Shown here piece by piece: positions 1-7,865 of a stretch of DNA of 36,672 nt (within the stretch, counting starts at the first letter, position 1; the number at the start of each line of letters is the position of its first letter). Location: assembly GCA_002417975.1 (NCBI GenBank), contig DIDE01000065.1:1-36672 (forward strand). The letters run 5' to 3'. The DNA comes from Eggerthellaceae bacterium UBA5808 (GTDB lineage Bacteria; Actinomycetota; Coriobacteriia; Coriobacteriales; Eggerthellaceae). Under the pieces are notes generated by a model. That model saw only the letters and a program-made list of their open reading frames with translations. It was not told the origin of the DNA and searched no databases. Made by a program: the position numbers and the translations under genes.

Positions 1-253
1 CGCCCATACCTGGCGTTTCACGAGATCCAATAACTTCAATGCGATCGATTGATCCGTCTTTCATCAGCACTGCAACATCAAAATTGCCATGCTTGCCCAT
101 GCCCGTTCCGATAGCAGCATTTTCGCCCGATGATCCCGAGGACGATTTCGACGAACCTGAAGATTTAGGCGAGCACCCCGTTAAAGCAAGCGCACCACCC
201 AATGCTGCCGCACCGCCCGCAGCGATAAATTGCCGACGTGATAAATGACTCAT
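1..253 (-). CDS. Tat-exported lipoprotein with FMN-binding-type domain (N-terminal part only)
   Basis: Only the first 84 or so residues lie in the window; the gene runs off its left edge. The start at 253 follows a strong GGGAGG ribosome site. The N-terminus has a twin-arginine motif (SRRQF), a hydrophobic stretch and a lipobox (LTGC), then a Ser/Gly/Lys-rich linker. This predicts Tat export followed by lipid anchoring. After the linker comes a G-x-G-x-G-x-x-G glycine pattern, then VLMKDGSIDRIEVIGSRETPG, whose ET-x-G end matches FMN-binding domains that carry covalently bound FMN. In Eggerthellales such domains usually sit at the front of flavocytochrome-c/fumarate-reductase-like flavoproteins (family knowledge). 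Whether a large flavoprotein domain follows cannot be seen. It could instead be a short FMN-binding lipoprotein. Confidence 0.7.
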   Translation of the reverse strand, partial: MSHLSRRQFIAAGGAAALGGALALTGCSPKSSGSSKSSSGSSGENAAIGTGMGKHGNFDVAVLMKDGSIDRIEVIGSRETPGMG

Positions 254-464
254 ATGAATCCCTCCCCTTTTGTAATGCCGCATTGCGCAGCATCACTACC
301 CTTGTAGTACTATTCCCCCATTGTCTACGCTTCTTGTACTGATTCAATCACCTAATAGGTTGGTTTCAATATCCTTTTTTGTAGCTGCATACAAAAAGAG
401 ACGAAAGACAACGGCCGATAAAAACAAGGGATAAAAAGGGTTATTCAAACGCTATAAAAGGAAT

Positions 465-1559
465 TCATTGAGCAAAATAACGAGCAATTTCTTGCATACG
501 AGTGCTTTGTTCAACCGAAAAAGGACAGCGTTTATCGCAATGACCGCATTGGATACAATCGGATGCATGTTTGGCAAGCTTATCGTAGTGATTCGCAGCC
601 AAAGCATCACCCGAACGTGCCAGATCGTAGTACTTATTGATCATACCCACATCCAGCCCAGCAGGACATGGCTGGCAGTGATTGCAATACGTGCAGTTGC
701 CTACAGCATCAGCTGGCATAAACGATCCAATTGACGAATAGTCTCGTTCCTCATTGGTCGCATCCACATAGTTCAAGCACACCTTTAGATCGTTAATGCC
801 CCGCACTCCTGGCAGCACCGTGCAAACGCCGGGTCGGTCAAGTGCATATGCCATGCACTGCACTTCGGTAAGGGCAGTATGAAAGGGAGATCTTTGCGCA
901 TCAAGCAGCTGGCCTCCAGCAAAGGGCTTCATGACCGAAATACCCACGCCTAAACGCTCACATGTACGATAGAGATCCATACGCTCCTTATTGGTCCCTA
1001 TGCCATACGATCCTTGCGAGTAATCAAAAAGCGGATTGACAGCAAGCATGCACATATCAATTTCGCCCGTATCGATAAACTTTTGAGCAATTGCAGGATT
1101 ATGGGATGAAAATCCTAAGTGACGAATGCGCCCCTGTTGCTTGAGCTTAAGCGCATATTCCCATAGCCCATTATTCATTGAACTATCAAAATCGTCCTGT
1201 TCATCCATGCAATGGATGAATCCAAAATCGGCATAGTCGGTAGAAAGAATACTAAGACGCGCCTCAAATTCCCGTTTGATAACTGACAGATCGCGCGTCC
1301 ATGCATACGATCCGCTTGAATAATCAGCGCCCAGATGCACCTGAAGGTACACCTGCTCGCGCCTTCCTGCAAACGCTTTTGCGTAGGCCGAAAAAGGCTT
1401 TGCCTGCGAAGGGACAAAATCAAAGTAGTTAATACCACGATCCATAGCGTAACAAATAGTGCGTTCGATATCGGCTTCACTCGATACATGGATAGATCCC
1501 ATACCAACACCAATGATGCTGATATATTCATCACCGTGAGGAAGCTTGCGATATTCCAT
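465..1559 (-). CDS. Aldo/keto reductase with C-terminal 4Fe-4S ferredoxin domain
   Basis: 364 residues. The N-terminal two thirds is an aldo/keto-reductase barrel (IIGVGMGSIHVSS, the FGFIHCMDEQ region, RIRHLGFSSHN, GISVMKPFAGGQL). The last 100 residues hold two cysteine groups, CTYCNHCQPCP and CIQCGHCDKRCP, as in bacterial ferredoxin domains that carry two 4Fe-4S clusters. The start follows AAAGGAG. It is the last of four minus-strand genes read from 4077. The usual catalytic Tyr position in the FDxxxxY segment reads FDFVPSQ, and the usual Lys position reads QVHLG, so the classical NADPH-dependent tetrad looks altered while the His (FIHCMD) is kept. The substrate is unknown; the clusters suggest electron exchange with ferredoxin-like partners. 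Confidence 0.88.
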   Translation of the reverse strand: MEYRKLPHGDEYISIIGVGMGSIHVSSEADIERTICYAMDRGINYFDFVPSQAKPFSAYAKAFAGRREQVYLQVHLGADYSSGSYAWTRDLSVIKREFEARLSILSTDYADFGFIHCMDEQDDFDSSMNNGLWEYALKLKQQGRIRHLGFSSHNPAIAQKFIDTGEIDMCMLAVNPLFDYSQGSYGIGTNKERMDLYRTCERLGVGISVMKPFAGGQLLDAQRSPFHTALTEVQCMAYALDRPGVCTVLPGVRGINDLKVCLNYVDATNEERDYSSIGSFMPADAVGNCTYCNHCQPCPAGLDVGMINKYYDLARSGDALAANHYDKLAKHASDCIQCGHCDKRCPFSVEQSTRMQEIARYFAQ

Positions 1560-1599
1560 TCAGATGCTCCTTTGAGACAACAATATGATGAAGCATGGA

Positions 1600-2037
1600 C
1601 TAAGCAAGTTGTGCGTACTGCTCGTCAGTAACTTCTTCAAGCCATTCATTGCTCGTATCTTCGCCTGGCACTTCGATAGAAATATGGCTAAACCAGGAAT
1701 CCTTTTTAGCACCATGCCAATGTTTTACTCCTGCAGGGATAAAAACGTAGCTACCCTCATGTAAGCTGACAGCATCCTCACCATCCGCCTGATACCAGCC
1801 TTCACCAGCAGTACAAACCAAAATCTGTCCGCCACCTTGCGACGCATGATGAATGTGCCAATGATTACGACAACCTGGCTCAAACGTCACATTTGCAGCG
1901 AAGGGAACATCAGGCTTTGGATCGACAAGCGGATTAAGATAGCTTGAGCCCGTAAAATACTGAGCATAGGCATCGTTTGGATTACCTGTTCCAAACATAT
2001 TTGCCTGATCAAACGCAGCTTTATCATTAAGTTTCAT
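1600..2037 (-). CDS. Small cupin-domain protein
   Basis: 145 residues with a single cupin barrel. Motif 1 is HWHIHHASQGGGQILVCTAG and motif 2 is the FIPAGVKHWHG segment, giving the His-rich metal site typical of the family. The protein matches the small cupins often encoded next to carboxymuconolactone-decarboxylase-type proteins and aldo/keto reductases. It lies between those two genes here, 22 bases after the upstream gene and 40 before the aldo/keto reductase, so they are probably co-transcribed. Such cupins act as metal-dependent enzymes or small-molecule binders; no substrate can be assigned. The start has only a weak AAGAAG ribosome site. Confidence 0.88.
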   Translation of the reverse strand: MKLNDKAAFDQANMFGTGNPNDAYAQYFTGSSYLNPLVDPKPDVPFAANVTFEPGCRNHWHIHHASQGGGQILVCTAGEGWYQADGEDAVSLHEGSYVFIPAGVKHWHGAKKDSWFSHISIEVPGEDTSNEWLEEVTDEQYAQLA

Positions 2038-2059
2038 AGCGATCTTCTTTCATTCTGAT

Positions 2060-2812
2060 TTATTTGTCGTTTGGTGCAGCAGCATCGATAGCCGCAAGCG
2101 CATTCAGACTCCGCGGAAATCCGATATAAGAAATGCACTGTTTAACTGCAGAAACAAGCACGTCAATCGTATTGCCAACGGATATATTTCCCGCAGCATG
2201 AGCCGTTGCTTGTTTGTCGCATCCACCAAGAGAAATAATACTTACAAACGTAAGTAGTTCACGTGTTTTAAGGTCAAGGCCGTTACGCGTATATGTGTCA
2301 CCAAAACAGTATGCCGAAAGAGTATCCTGGACAAACATGCGATCAGATGGTGCAGACGCCCGCATTGTGTCGATGGCGGGACCAAAGATTGATTTTTGCA
2401 CTTCAATACCACGCGCTAGACGATTATCTTCATTGACTGTCGCCTGCGCTTTAAGTGGAAGCTTGATTCCCTCATCCTTATATACGCTGTTTAAGATGGC
2501 GAGTCCACGTTCTGCTTTTGGCAAGCCAATATAAGGTGCAATCTGATGAAATACCTCTTGTATTGCTACAGGCGATACATTACGAACAAGAGCAGCATGC
2601 ACCATATGAGGCAAGCTATCACGATCAACCGTTGCTAGACAAGCAATAGACACCAGAAAACGTGTCGTTTCATCAAGTACACCCTCGTGCCACGCTTCGC
2701 CATACATAAAACGATCTTTGACTGCAGCAAACTCCGGGAATGACTGCGCTAGTGCATCATCCTGCAATCCTAGCGTTTGCTTAGTCTGCTCCATTTGCTC
2801 AATTCGTGTCAT
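2060..2812 (-). CDS. Carboxymuconolactone decarboxylase (CMD) family protein, two domains
   Basis: 250 residues made of two CMD/AhpD-like repeats. The first covers about residues 30-115 (TRFLVSIACLATV, MVHAALVRNVSP). The second covers about 150-235 (LKTRELLTFVSIISLGGCDK, AHAAGNISVG). CMD domains are all-helical and are found in decarboxylases and in AhpD-type thiol peroxidase partners. The two-cysteine C-x-x-C AhpD motif is not present, so a peroxidase role is unlikely. The second gene of the minus-strand redox operon, it is followed closely by the cupin. The pairing of CMD protein, cupin, reductase and LysR regulator recurs in gut anaerobes (family knowledge), but its pathway is not settled. 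Confidence 0.85.
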   Translation of the reverse strand: MTRIEQMEQTKQTLGLQDDALAQSFPEFAAVKDRFMYGEAWHEGVLDETTRFLVSIACLATVDRDSLPHMVHAALVRNVSPVAIQEVFHQIAPYIGLPKAERGLAILNSVYKDEGIKLPLKAQATVNEDNRLARGIEVQKSIFGPAIDTMRASAPSDRMFVQDTLSAYCFGDTYTRNGLDLKTRELLTFVSIISLGGCDKQATAHAAGNISVGNTIDVLVSAVKQCISYIGFPRSLNALAAIDAAAPNDK

Positions 2813-2834
2813 ATATGCCTCTTCTCTTTTTAAC

Positions 2835-2912
2835 TATGCCGCTACGTTTGTAGCCAAATTACTACGACAGCATCAAGCGGCATAGCGTTCTGCGTTCTGC
2901 GTTCTGCGTGCT
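2835..2912. repeat. Inverted repeat plus heptamer tandem repeat between two redox genes
   Basis: A perfect 9-bp inverted repeat (TATGCCGCT at 2835-2843 and AGCGGCATA at 2876-2884) with an inner GTAG/CTAC pair can form a long hairpin in the adh-cmd intergenic RNA. Directly beside it lie three exact copies of GCGTTCT (2885-2905) and a fourth variant copy that runs into the adh stop codon. There is no T-run on the minus strand, so it is not a standard terminator. It may stabilise or process the mRNA, or simply be slippage-prone sequence. Confidence 0.55.
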
Positions 2913-4077
2913 ATTTACTCTCGACAATAATTTGACGAATTTCATCAGGCGTAAGCTTTTTGTACCCACCATCGAGTATGAATGCACCTTTAACTGCAGC
3001 ATCGATCATATCGCTCGTAAGCCCAAGCTCTGATGCATGCATAACCACGCCTATTTCTTGCATCCACTGTGCCATGGCGTCCAAGCCTTCTTTAGCAACA
3101 ACAGCGTCAGTCTTTCCTGTTGCATCAATGCCCCATACCTCGGTAGCAAAACGCTTAAATTTAGGAAGACCGTACGGCATAATCAAGCGATAGTACGGCA
3201 GAGCAACCGCAGACAATGTCATACCATGCGCCGCATTTGTTAAAGCGCCAATCGATTGACCGATCATATGAACTTCCCAATCGGTCGACTTACCACATGC
3301 AATAAAGGTATTAAGAGCCCAGGTGCAGATCCAACTGATATTCGATCGTGCCTCATAGTTTGTTGGATTGTTGACCGCTATACGACTGTTACGCACGAGC
3401 GATTTCATAAGAGCTTCGCTAACATAATCGCTGACATTATCGTCGGTGCCACTAAAGTATTGTTCCTGAATATGGTTGAATGCGTCGAAGACACCCGCCT
3501 TCATCTGATAGTCAGGTACCGTAAAGGTAAGTGTTGGATCGACGATTGCGAACTTCGGAATAACATCGCCACCAAAGACGTGACCAATTTTGAGTCCAGC
3601 TTTGTGATTCGTTATTACCGATCCAGCATTCATTTCGGATCCAGTACCCGACATAGTTAGAATGTCGCCAACAGGAATGATCCGATTATCAGGATCCTCC
3701 ATACGAGCAAAATACTTTTCCCACGGATCGTCGTCGCACCACGCGCAGACCGAAACTGCTTTTGCGTAATCAATGACCGATCCGCCACCCACAGCTAAGA
3801 TCAGATCAACATTATTATCACGTGCAACTTTGCATCCTTCGATAAGCTTTTCAATCGTTGGATTAGACATGACTCCCGCTACTTCATATACCGTTTTGCC
3901 GGCTTTGTCTAAATATGATTTCACCTGATCATAAAGACCGCTCTTTTTGATAGACCCTCCACCGTACGTAAGAAGAATTGCGTCGCCATAGCAGCCGAGT
4001 TCTTCGGTAAGCGAATCCAAAGAATCAGGGCCAAAATGCATCTTGCACGGATTGTAGTACGTAAATGTTCCAAGCAT
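2911..4077 (-). CDS. Iron-containing alcohol dehydrogenase (butanol dehydrogenase-like)
   Basis: 388 residues from the start chosen here. An upstream in-frame start at 4131 is possible, but AAGGAGG at 4083-4089 lies five bases before the ATG at 4077, and the protein then begins MLGTFTYYNP as family members do. It has the nucleotide-binding LAVGGGSVIDYAKAV segment, the TMSGTGSEMN stretch, and the metal-binding Asp/His set in DAFNHIQEQYFSG and AAHGMTLSAVALP. These place it in the group III (iron-containing, NAD(P)H-dependent) alcohol dehydrogenases, closest in pattern to the BDH/YqhD type. It is the first gene of the redox operon, divergent from the LysR gene. Likely role: reduction of an aldehyde to an alcohol in fermentation. 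Confidence 0.92.
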   Translation of the reverse strand: MLGTFTYYNPCKMHFGPDSLDSLTEELGCYGDAILLTYGGGSIKKSGLYDQVKSYLDKAGKTVYEVAGVMSNPTIEKLIEGCKVARDNNVDLILAVGGGSVIDYAKAVSVCAWCDDDPWEKYFARMEDPDNRIIPVGDILTMSGTGSEMNAGSVITNHKAGLKIGHVFGGDVIPKFAIVDPTLTFTVPDYQMKAGVFDAFNHIQEQYFSGTDDNVSDYVSEALMKSLVRNSRIAVNNPTNYEARSNISWICTWALNTFIACGKSTDWEVHMIGQSIGALTNAAHGMTLSAVALPYYRLIMPYGLPKFKRFATEVWGIDATGKTDAVVAKEGLDAMAQWMQEIGVVMHASELGLTSDMIDAAVKGAFILDGGYKKLTPDEIRQIIVESK

Positions 4078-4243
4078 AATAGCCTCCTTAAGCGTTTTCT
4101 CTATTCTATTAAGAATATATTCGGATAACAAATACTTATTATCTATCTATTGCGATAACTATTAGGAATAGTAGAGTAGAAGCACATGTAGAAACAGGCA
4201 TACAAGCAGATATAAAAGCACAACCTGGGAAAGGACATTGCGC
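4078..4243. promoter_or_regulatory. Divergent control region between adh operon and lysR
   Basis: This 166-bp AT-rich spacer should hold both promoters and the LysR operator. It contains ATTCT-N4-AGAAT at 4103-4116 and a regular alternating series: GATAA (4124-4128), ten bases, TTATC (4139-4143), ten bases, GATAA (4154-4158). LysR proteins bind dyads with a T-N11-A core upstream of divergent target genes (family knowledge), so either element could be the recognition site. Assignment to the regulator is inference. Confidence 0.5.
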
Positions 4244-5116
4244 ATGGAACTCCGTGTATTACGTTATTTTCTTGCCGTAGCACAGGAACGAAATATCACA
4301 GCCGCCGCGCATATCCTTCACGTATCGCAGCCAACACTTTCCAAACAGCTCATGGATCTCGAAAAAGAGTTAGGCGTGCAGCTGTATACGCGCGGGAGTC
4401 GTCACATCACACTTACAAACGAAGGTCTCTTTTTGCGTAAACGTGCACGAGAAATCATAGATCTTGCCGATCGCACACAGCATTCGCTTGGCGGTGAAGA
4501 TAGTCAAATCAGCGGGAAAGTCTGCATAGGAGCTGGCGAAACGCCTGGATTTCAATATCTAACACGCGCCCTTAAACAAGAAGTACAGGAACATCCCAAT
4601 GTCCAATTCGATCTATTCAGCGGAAACGGCGAAGATGTAGCGGAACGGCTCGACGATGGTCTACTCGATTTTGGATTGTTTGTCGGTCAAGTTGACCTAC
4701 AAAAATACGACTATGTACATCTTCCACTCGAGCACTATTGGGGACTCATTTTGCGCGCCGACAATCCACTTGCAGCGCATACATCAATTACCCCCGATGA
4801 TCTGCAAAAAATACCGTTCATTCATTCACGACAAACATTAATCAGCAACGAAATGGCGGGGTGGCTTGGAACAACCCTGGACTCTTGCCATATTATCGGC
4901 ACCTATAACCTTATTTTTAATGCAAAGATTGCTGTCGAAGAAGGTATTGGATCCGCACTCGGCATAGATGGACTCATTGACCCAGACGATCCTAATCTCT
5001 GTTTTCGTCCCCTTGATCCGCCGCTTAGAGCAGGACTCACCGTTGCCTGGAAAAAATACCAGGTATTCTCTCCCGCCGCACAATGTTTTCTTGATACGCT
5101 GCGCTCGATTATTTAG
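4244..5116 (+). CDS. LysR-family transcriptional regulator
   Basis: 290 residues. The N-terminal winged helix-turn-helix covers residues 1-60 (ITAAAHILHVSQPTLSKQLM, then EKELGVQLYTRG). The rest is the effector-binding domain. The start at ATG 4244 is preferred over an in-frame TTG at 4238, because GGGAAAGGA at 4227-4235 sits eight bases before the ATG but only two before the TTG. The gene is divergent from the adh-cmd-cupin-akr operon, the usual arrangement of a LysR regulator and its target. It probably activates that operon in response to a small molecule. The effector cannot be read from the sequence. Confidence 0.93.
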   Translation: MELRVLRYFLAVAQERNITAAAHILHVSQPTLSKQLMDLEKELGVQLYTRGSRHITLTNEGLFLRKRAREIIDLADRTQHSLGGEDSQISGKVCIGAGETPGFQYLTRALKQEVQEHPNVQFDLFSGNGEDVAERLDDGLLDFGLFVGQVDLQKYDYVHLPLEHYWGLILRADNPLAAHTSITPDDLQKIPFIHSRQTLISNEMAGWLGTTLDSCHIIGTYNLIFNAKIAVEEGIGSALGIDGLIDPDDPNLCFRPLDPPLRAGLTVAWKKYQVFSPAAQCFLDTLRSII

Positions 5117-5397
5117 CATAGGCAAGTAACAATAATCAATAACGCGAGATTTTACCATTCCTTGATCTTTGCATCACATGAGCAAAACATCCCATTCTTA
5201 CAATGCAATTAATGGATTGTTATATGCAAAAAATACGGCTGCTGTTATGACATGGTATCGAACCTTTTGCTAGAACATGGCAATCGAAACTTTTGCATTC
5301 GTAACCCATTAGATGCGCAATGCGTACCGCTACTTCTACGTTGATTCAATGTAAGCGTAGACAGTGATATGCACGCCAATAACCGTCGAGGAATAGA

Positions 5398-6564
5398 GTG
5401 TATATGGACATTGCAACGCTTGTTGTTGTCGGACTCGTAATCGTAACAGCACTAACGTTTGACTTTACCAATGGATTTCACGACACCGCAAATGCCATGG
5501 CAACCTCCATAGCAACGGGCGCACTTAAACCCAAAACGGCAGTTATCGCAGCAGGAATACTTAATCTCGTCGGTGCGTTTCTTTCGACCGAGGTAGCAAA
5601 AACCATTTCGGGAGGCATCATCAACGAATCCCAAGTGGCGATTGGCCCCGAATTTATCTTCGCTGGTCTTGTCGGCGCTATCGTTTGGAACTTAATCACC
5701 TGGCTTGTCGGTCTACCTTCTAGCTCATCGCATGCAATGTTTGGTGGACTCGTTGGAGCAGTCATCGTAGGAGCCGGTGTCGAAGGAGTAAACTTTGGTA
5801 TGGTCATTACTAAGGTGCTTATTCCCGCGCTAATTTCTCCTATCGTTGCAGGTCTAGCTGCTTTTCTTTCGGTCAAGTTGATCTTGCGCATTGTAAGGTC
5901 AATCAACGAAAAGACCGTTGATTCAGGATTCCGCCATGGTCAAACCGTAACGGCATGCCTAGTTGCACTTTCGCATGGCACCAATGATGCTCAAAAGACT
6001 ATGGGACTTATTACCCTCACACTCGTCGCCGTAGGCGTTCAGCCCTCTGGCAGCAGTCCAGCCCTCTGGGTCGTCGCTTTATGTGGACTTGCAATCGCGC
6101 TTGGCACCTACACTGGAGGCTGGCGCGTTATTCGAACGCTCGGCAAAGGCTTAACCGAGATCAGCACGCCCCAAGGATTTGCCGCCGAAGCTGCATCGGC
6201 AACGACCATTTTAGTATCATCGCATCTTGGCTTTGCTCTTTCGACAACGCAGGTCTGTTCGGGATCAATCATTGGATCAGGCTTAGGAAAAAAAGGTGCC
6301 AAAGTTAACTGGAGCGTAGCAGTACGAATGGCTGTCGCCTGGCTCGTTACATTCCCCGCAGCTGGACTCGTTGGTGCAGCTGCCTGTGCACTTGCTAAAA
6401 CAGGGATCGGCGGTACTATCGCTGTCGCTGGCATTGCAATTGCCATCGCCCTTATCATCGTGCATCTATCGCATCGCAATCCAATCAACGCAGCAAACGT
6501 CAACGACCAAAAGGACGTCAAAATCAATACACCAGCAGCAACTACCACACCAGCAGCAGCGTAA
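5398..6564 (+). CDS. pit: Inorganic phosphate transporter, PiT family
   Basis: 388 residues, strongly hydrophobic, with the duplicated PiT signature: GFHDTANAMATSIATGAL near residue 26 and LSHGTNDAQKTMG near 194. These mark the two inverted halves of the PiT phosphate symporter family, which moves phosphate (often as a metal complex) across the cytoplasmic membrane using a cation gradient. The tail is Asn/Asp/Ala/Thr-rich and cytosolic-looking. GTG at 5398 and ATG at 5404 are both possible starts for the GAGGAA site at 5388-5393. No PhoU-like gene lies next to it; instead a tiny membrane protein follows after 14 bases. The 281-bp region upstream shows no clear Pho-type operator. Confidence 0.93.
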   Translation: MYMDIATLVVVGLVIVTALTFDFTNGFHDTANAMATSIATGALKPKTAVIAAGILNLVGAFLSTEVAKTISGGIINESQVAIGPEFIFAGLVGAIVWNLITWLVGLPSSSSHAMFGGLVGAVIVGAGVEGVNFGMVITKVLIPALISPIVAGLAAFLSVKLILRIVRSINEKTVDSGFRHGQTVTACLVALSHGTNDAQKTMGLITLTLVAVGVQPSGSSPALWVVALCGLAIALGTYTGGWRVIRTLGKGLTEISTPQGFAAEAASATTILVSSHLGFALSTTQVCSGSIIGSGLGKKGAKVNWSVAVRMAVAWLVTFPAAGLVGAAACALAKTGIGGTIAVAGIAIAIALIIVHLSHRNPINAANVNDQKDVKINTPAATTTPAAA

Positions 6565-6578
6565 AGAAAGGGATTCAG

Positions 6579-6803
6579 ATGCAAGAGATTATCAATTTTT
6601 TCACCGTGCTCGTAACAGCAGTCTGCGTCGCTGGAACGATCAGCTGCCTCTATGCTAATGGTCTACGATTATGGGCGAACAGCGTGGTCGATGCCGAAGG
6701 TAATGCGCACTTATTTACTCGCCTGGGATCCGTTATCTGCTTTATTTCATGTGTGTGCATTGTACTGTTTGCGCTCTGGCTGATGATTCCGTTCTTTCAC
6801 TGA
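6579..6803 (+). CDS. Small two-helix membrane protein downstream of pit
   Basis: 74 residues with two predicted transmembrane segments (about 5-27 and 47-70), separated by a short loop with several charged residues. It starts 14 bases after pit behind AAAGG and should be in the same operon. I do not recognise the family. The position suggests an accessory or stabilising partner of the phosphate transporter, but that rests on context only. Its codon pattern and intact frame with a ribosome site support a real gene. Confidence 0.6.
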   Translation: MQEIINFFTVLVTAVCVAGTISCLYANGLRLWANSVVDAEGNAHLFTRLGSVICFISCVCIVLFALWLMIPFFH

Positions 6804-6813
6804 TGAACGGAAT
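6786..6813 (+). terminator. Hairpin at the end of the pit operon
   Basis: Perfect 9-bp inverted repeat ATTCCGTTC / GAACGGAAT with a 10-base loop that spans the stop codon of the small membrane protein. The following sequence has only short T-runs, so it may be a weak or factor-assisted terminator. Confidence 0.4.
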
Positions 6814-7352
6814 TCCACTCTTTAGCTGATGCGTAACGGATATGCGACACGATGGCGAATAGAGGCCGAAACGCGAGATTTTTTCACCCACATGGTATCG
6901 GAGAAATTTCGAATCCTATAAGTCGCGCTTCTCACCAGGCATTATGAGGGGCTGTTGCGCATTGTCTGAAGTTAAAAAACACGAATCGGCATCTATTCGC
7001 CAGCGCTTCATCCAATGGTGCGCTATTTTGTGTCAATTACATTACATCGAGCTCTTTTTAGCAGATTTTCACCGCTTCGTGTTGAAAAATTCAGTCACAA
7101 GATGTCATGAGTAAGAGAAGCTCAAGAGTCGCTGCTATTCACCAGGTATTACGCAAAAAATGGAGTAGGATTTTAAGCGATTCAACGCGAATCGGTACTT
7201 TTTTGCGATTTTGACATCAAATTATGTGAGTGTGAAACTCATTTGCATCGTATGCACTTGCACACAGTATCGGATGCTTATGTGAGCGAAACGGATTTGC
7301 ATCATATGTATACATTAGTGTGCAACGAGAGTATGTCATATGTACTCTCTTA

Positions 7353-7643
7353 TAGCATCGGATGCTGGATGAACACTTGCTGGGACATTGGCTTGGGTAT
7401 TTTGATTGGGCATTGGTTAGGATGCTAGTTAGACATTGGCTCTGATATCTGTTGGGACATTGTCTAGGGTACTTGCTCGGGCATTCGCTGGGATATTGGC
7501 TCGGATATCTGTTGGGCCATTGATCCGGGCATTGGCTTGAATATTGGTTCGGATATCGGTTTGGACGTAGACTTGGATGCTGACCGGGCATTGCCGGTAC
7601 TCGTCTGGTCATTCGTCTGGACGTCGGTATGGACGTCGTAGGG
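7353..7643. repeat. 12-bp degenerate tandem repeat (minisatellite)
   Basis: About two dozen 12-bp units close to TTGGCTCGGATA (variants include TTGGCTTGGGTA, TTGCTGGGACAT by phase shift, TTGGTTCGGATA). Units keep the 12-base phase nearly throughout and drift in sequence toward the right end, where they become TCGTCTGGACG-like. Because 12 is a multiple of three, open frames with four-residue repeats appear on the minus strand, but none has a ribosome site or recognisable protein features. It is not a CRISPR: there are no unique spacers. Confidence 0.75.
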
Positions 7644-7782
7644 TGAAGCAGAGCACAATAGAGTGTATGTTGAAACACATTAGTAGAGGGAAAAGGACAC
7701 AATAGAGCGGCAAAATATGCCTTATGTGGGCAGAAAAGACGACCGATGGTGTGAAGCCTTAGTGTGTCTCACTGATGCGAGA

Positions 7783-7812
7783 TTGTAAGAATTTGCTTCC
7801 TTCTGGTATCAT
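7783..7812 (+). promoter_or_regulatory. Candidate promoter of the NlpC/P60 gene
   Basis: TTGTAA (7783-7788) and TATCAT (7807-7812) separated by 18 bases resemble a sigma-70-type promoter 54 bases before the start codon at 7866. The -10 box matches five of six consensus positions; the -35 box is moderate. Confidence 0.35.
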
Positions 7813-7865
7813 GGATTCTGTTTACGAAAGAAGAGCGAACAGCCATTCAGGGGGCACGCACAACT

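Larger units (their letters stand above)
6804..7865. other. 1-kb non-coding region with degenerate repeats
   Basis: No convincing gene. 6841-7210 holds scattered short repeats, some shared with the 5140-5260 region on the other side of pit: a 13-mer AACGCGAGATTTT at 5141 and 6870, and ACATGGTATCG at 5250 and 6890. TCACCAGG(C/T)ATTA occurs at 6932 and 7139. A 7-bp inverted repeat (GAGAGTA/TACTCTC) lies at 7327-7349. The 12-bp minisatellite (separate entry) fills 7353-7643. The rest is upstream sequence for the NlpC/P60 gene. Confidence 0.6.

Noticed and set aside
7353..7643. A CRISPR array
   Set aside because: The 12-bp units are directly adjacent with no spacers, and no cas genes are present.
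7217..7702. A 161-residue minus-strand open frame with a tetrapeptide [Y/C]P-x-x repeat
   Set aside because: It is the 12-bp minisatellite read in one frame. The start is TTG with no ribosome site, and the other minus-strand frame is also open. The repeat is better described as non-coding.
7703..7865. A c-di-AMP (ydaO-type) riboswitch before the NlpC/P60 gene, as in other actinobacteria
   Set aside because: The leader after the candidate promoter is only about 50 bases, too short, and no conserved core was seen.
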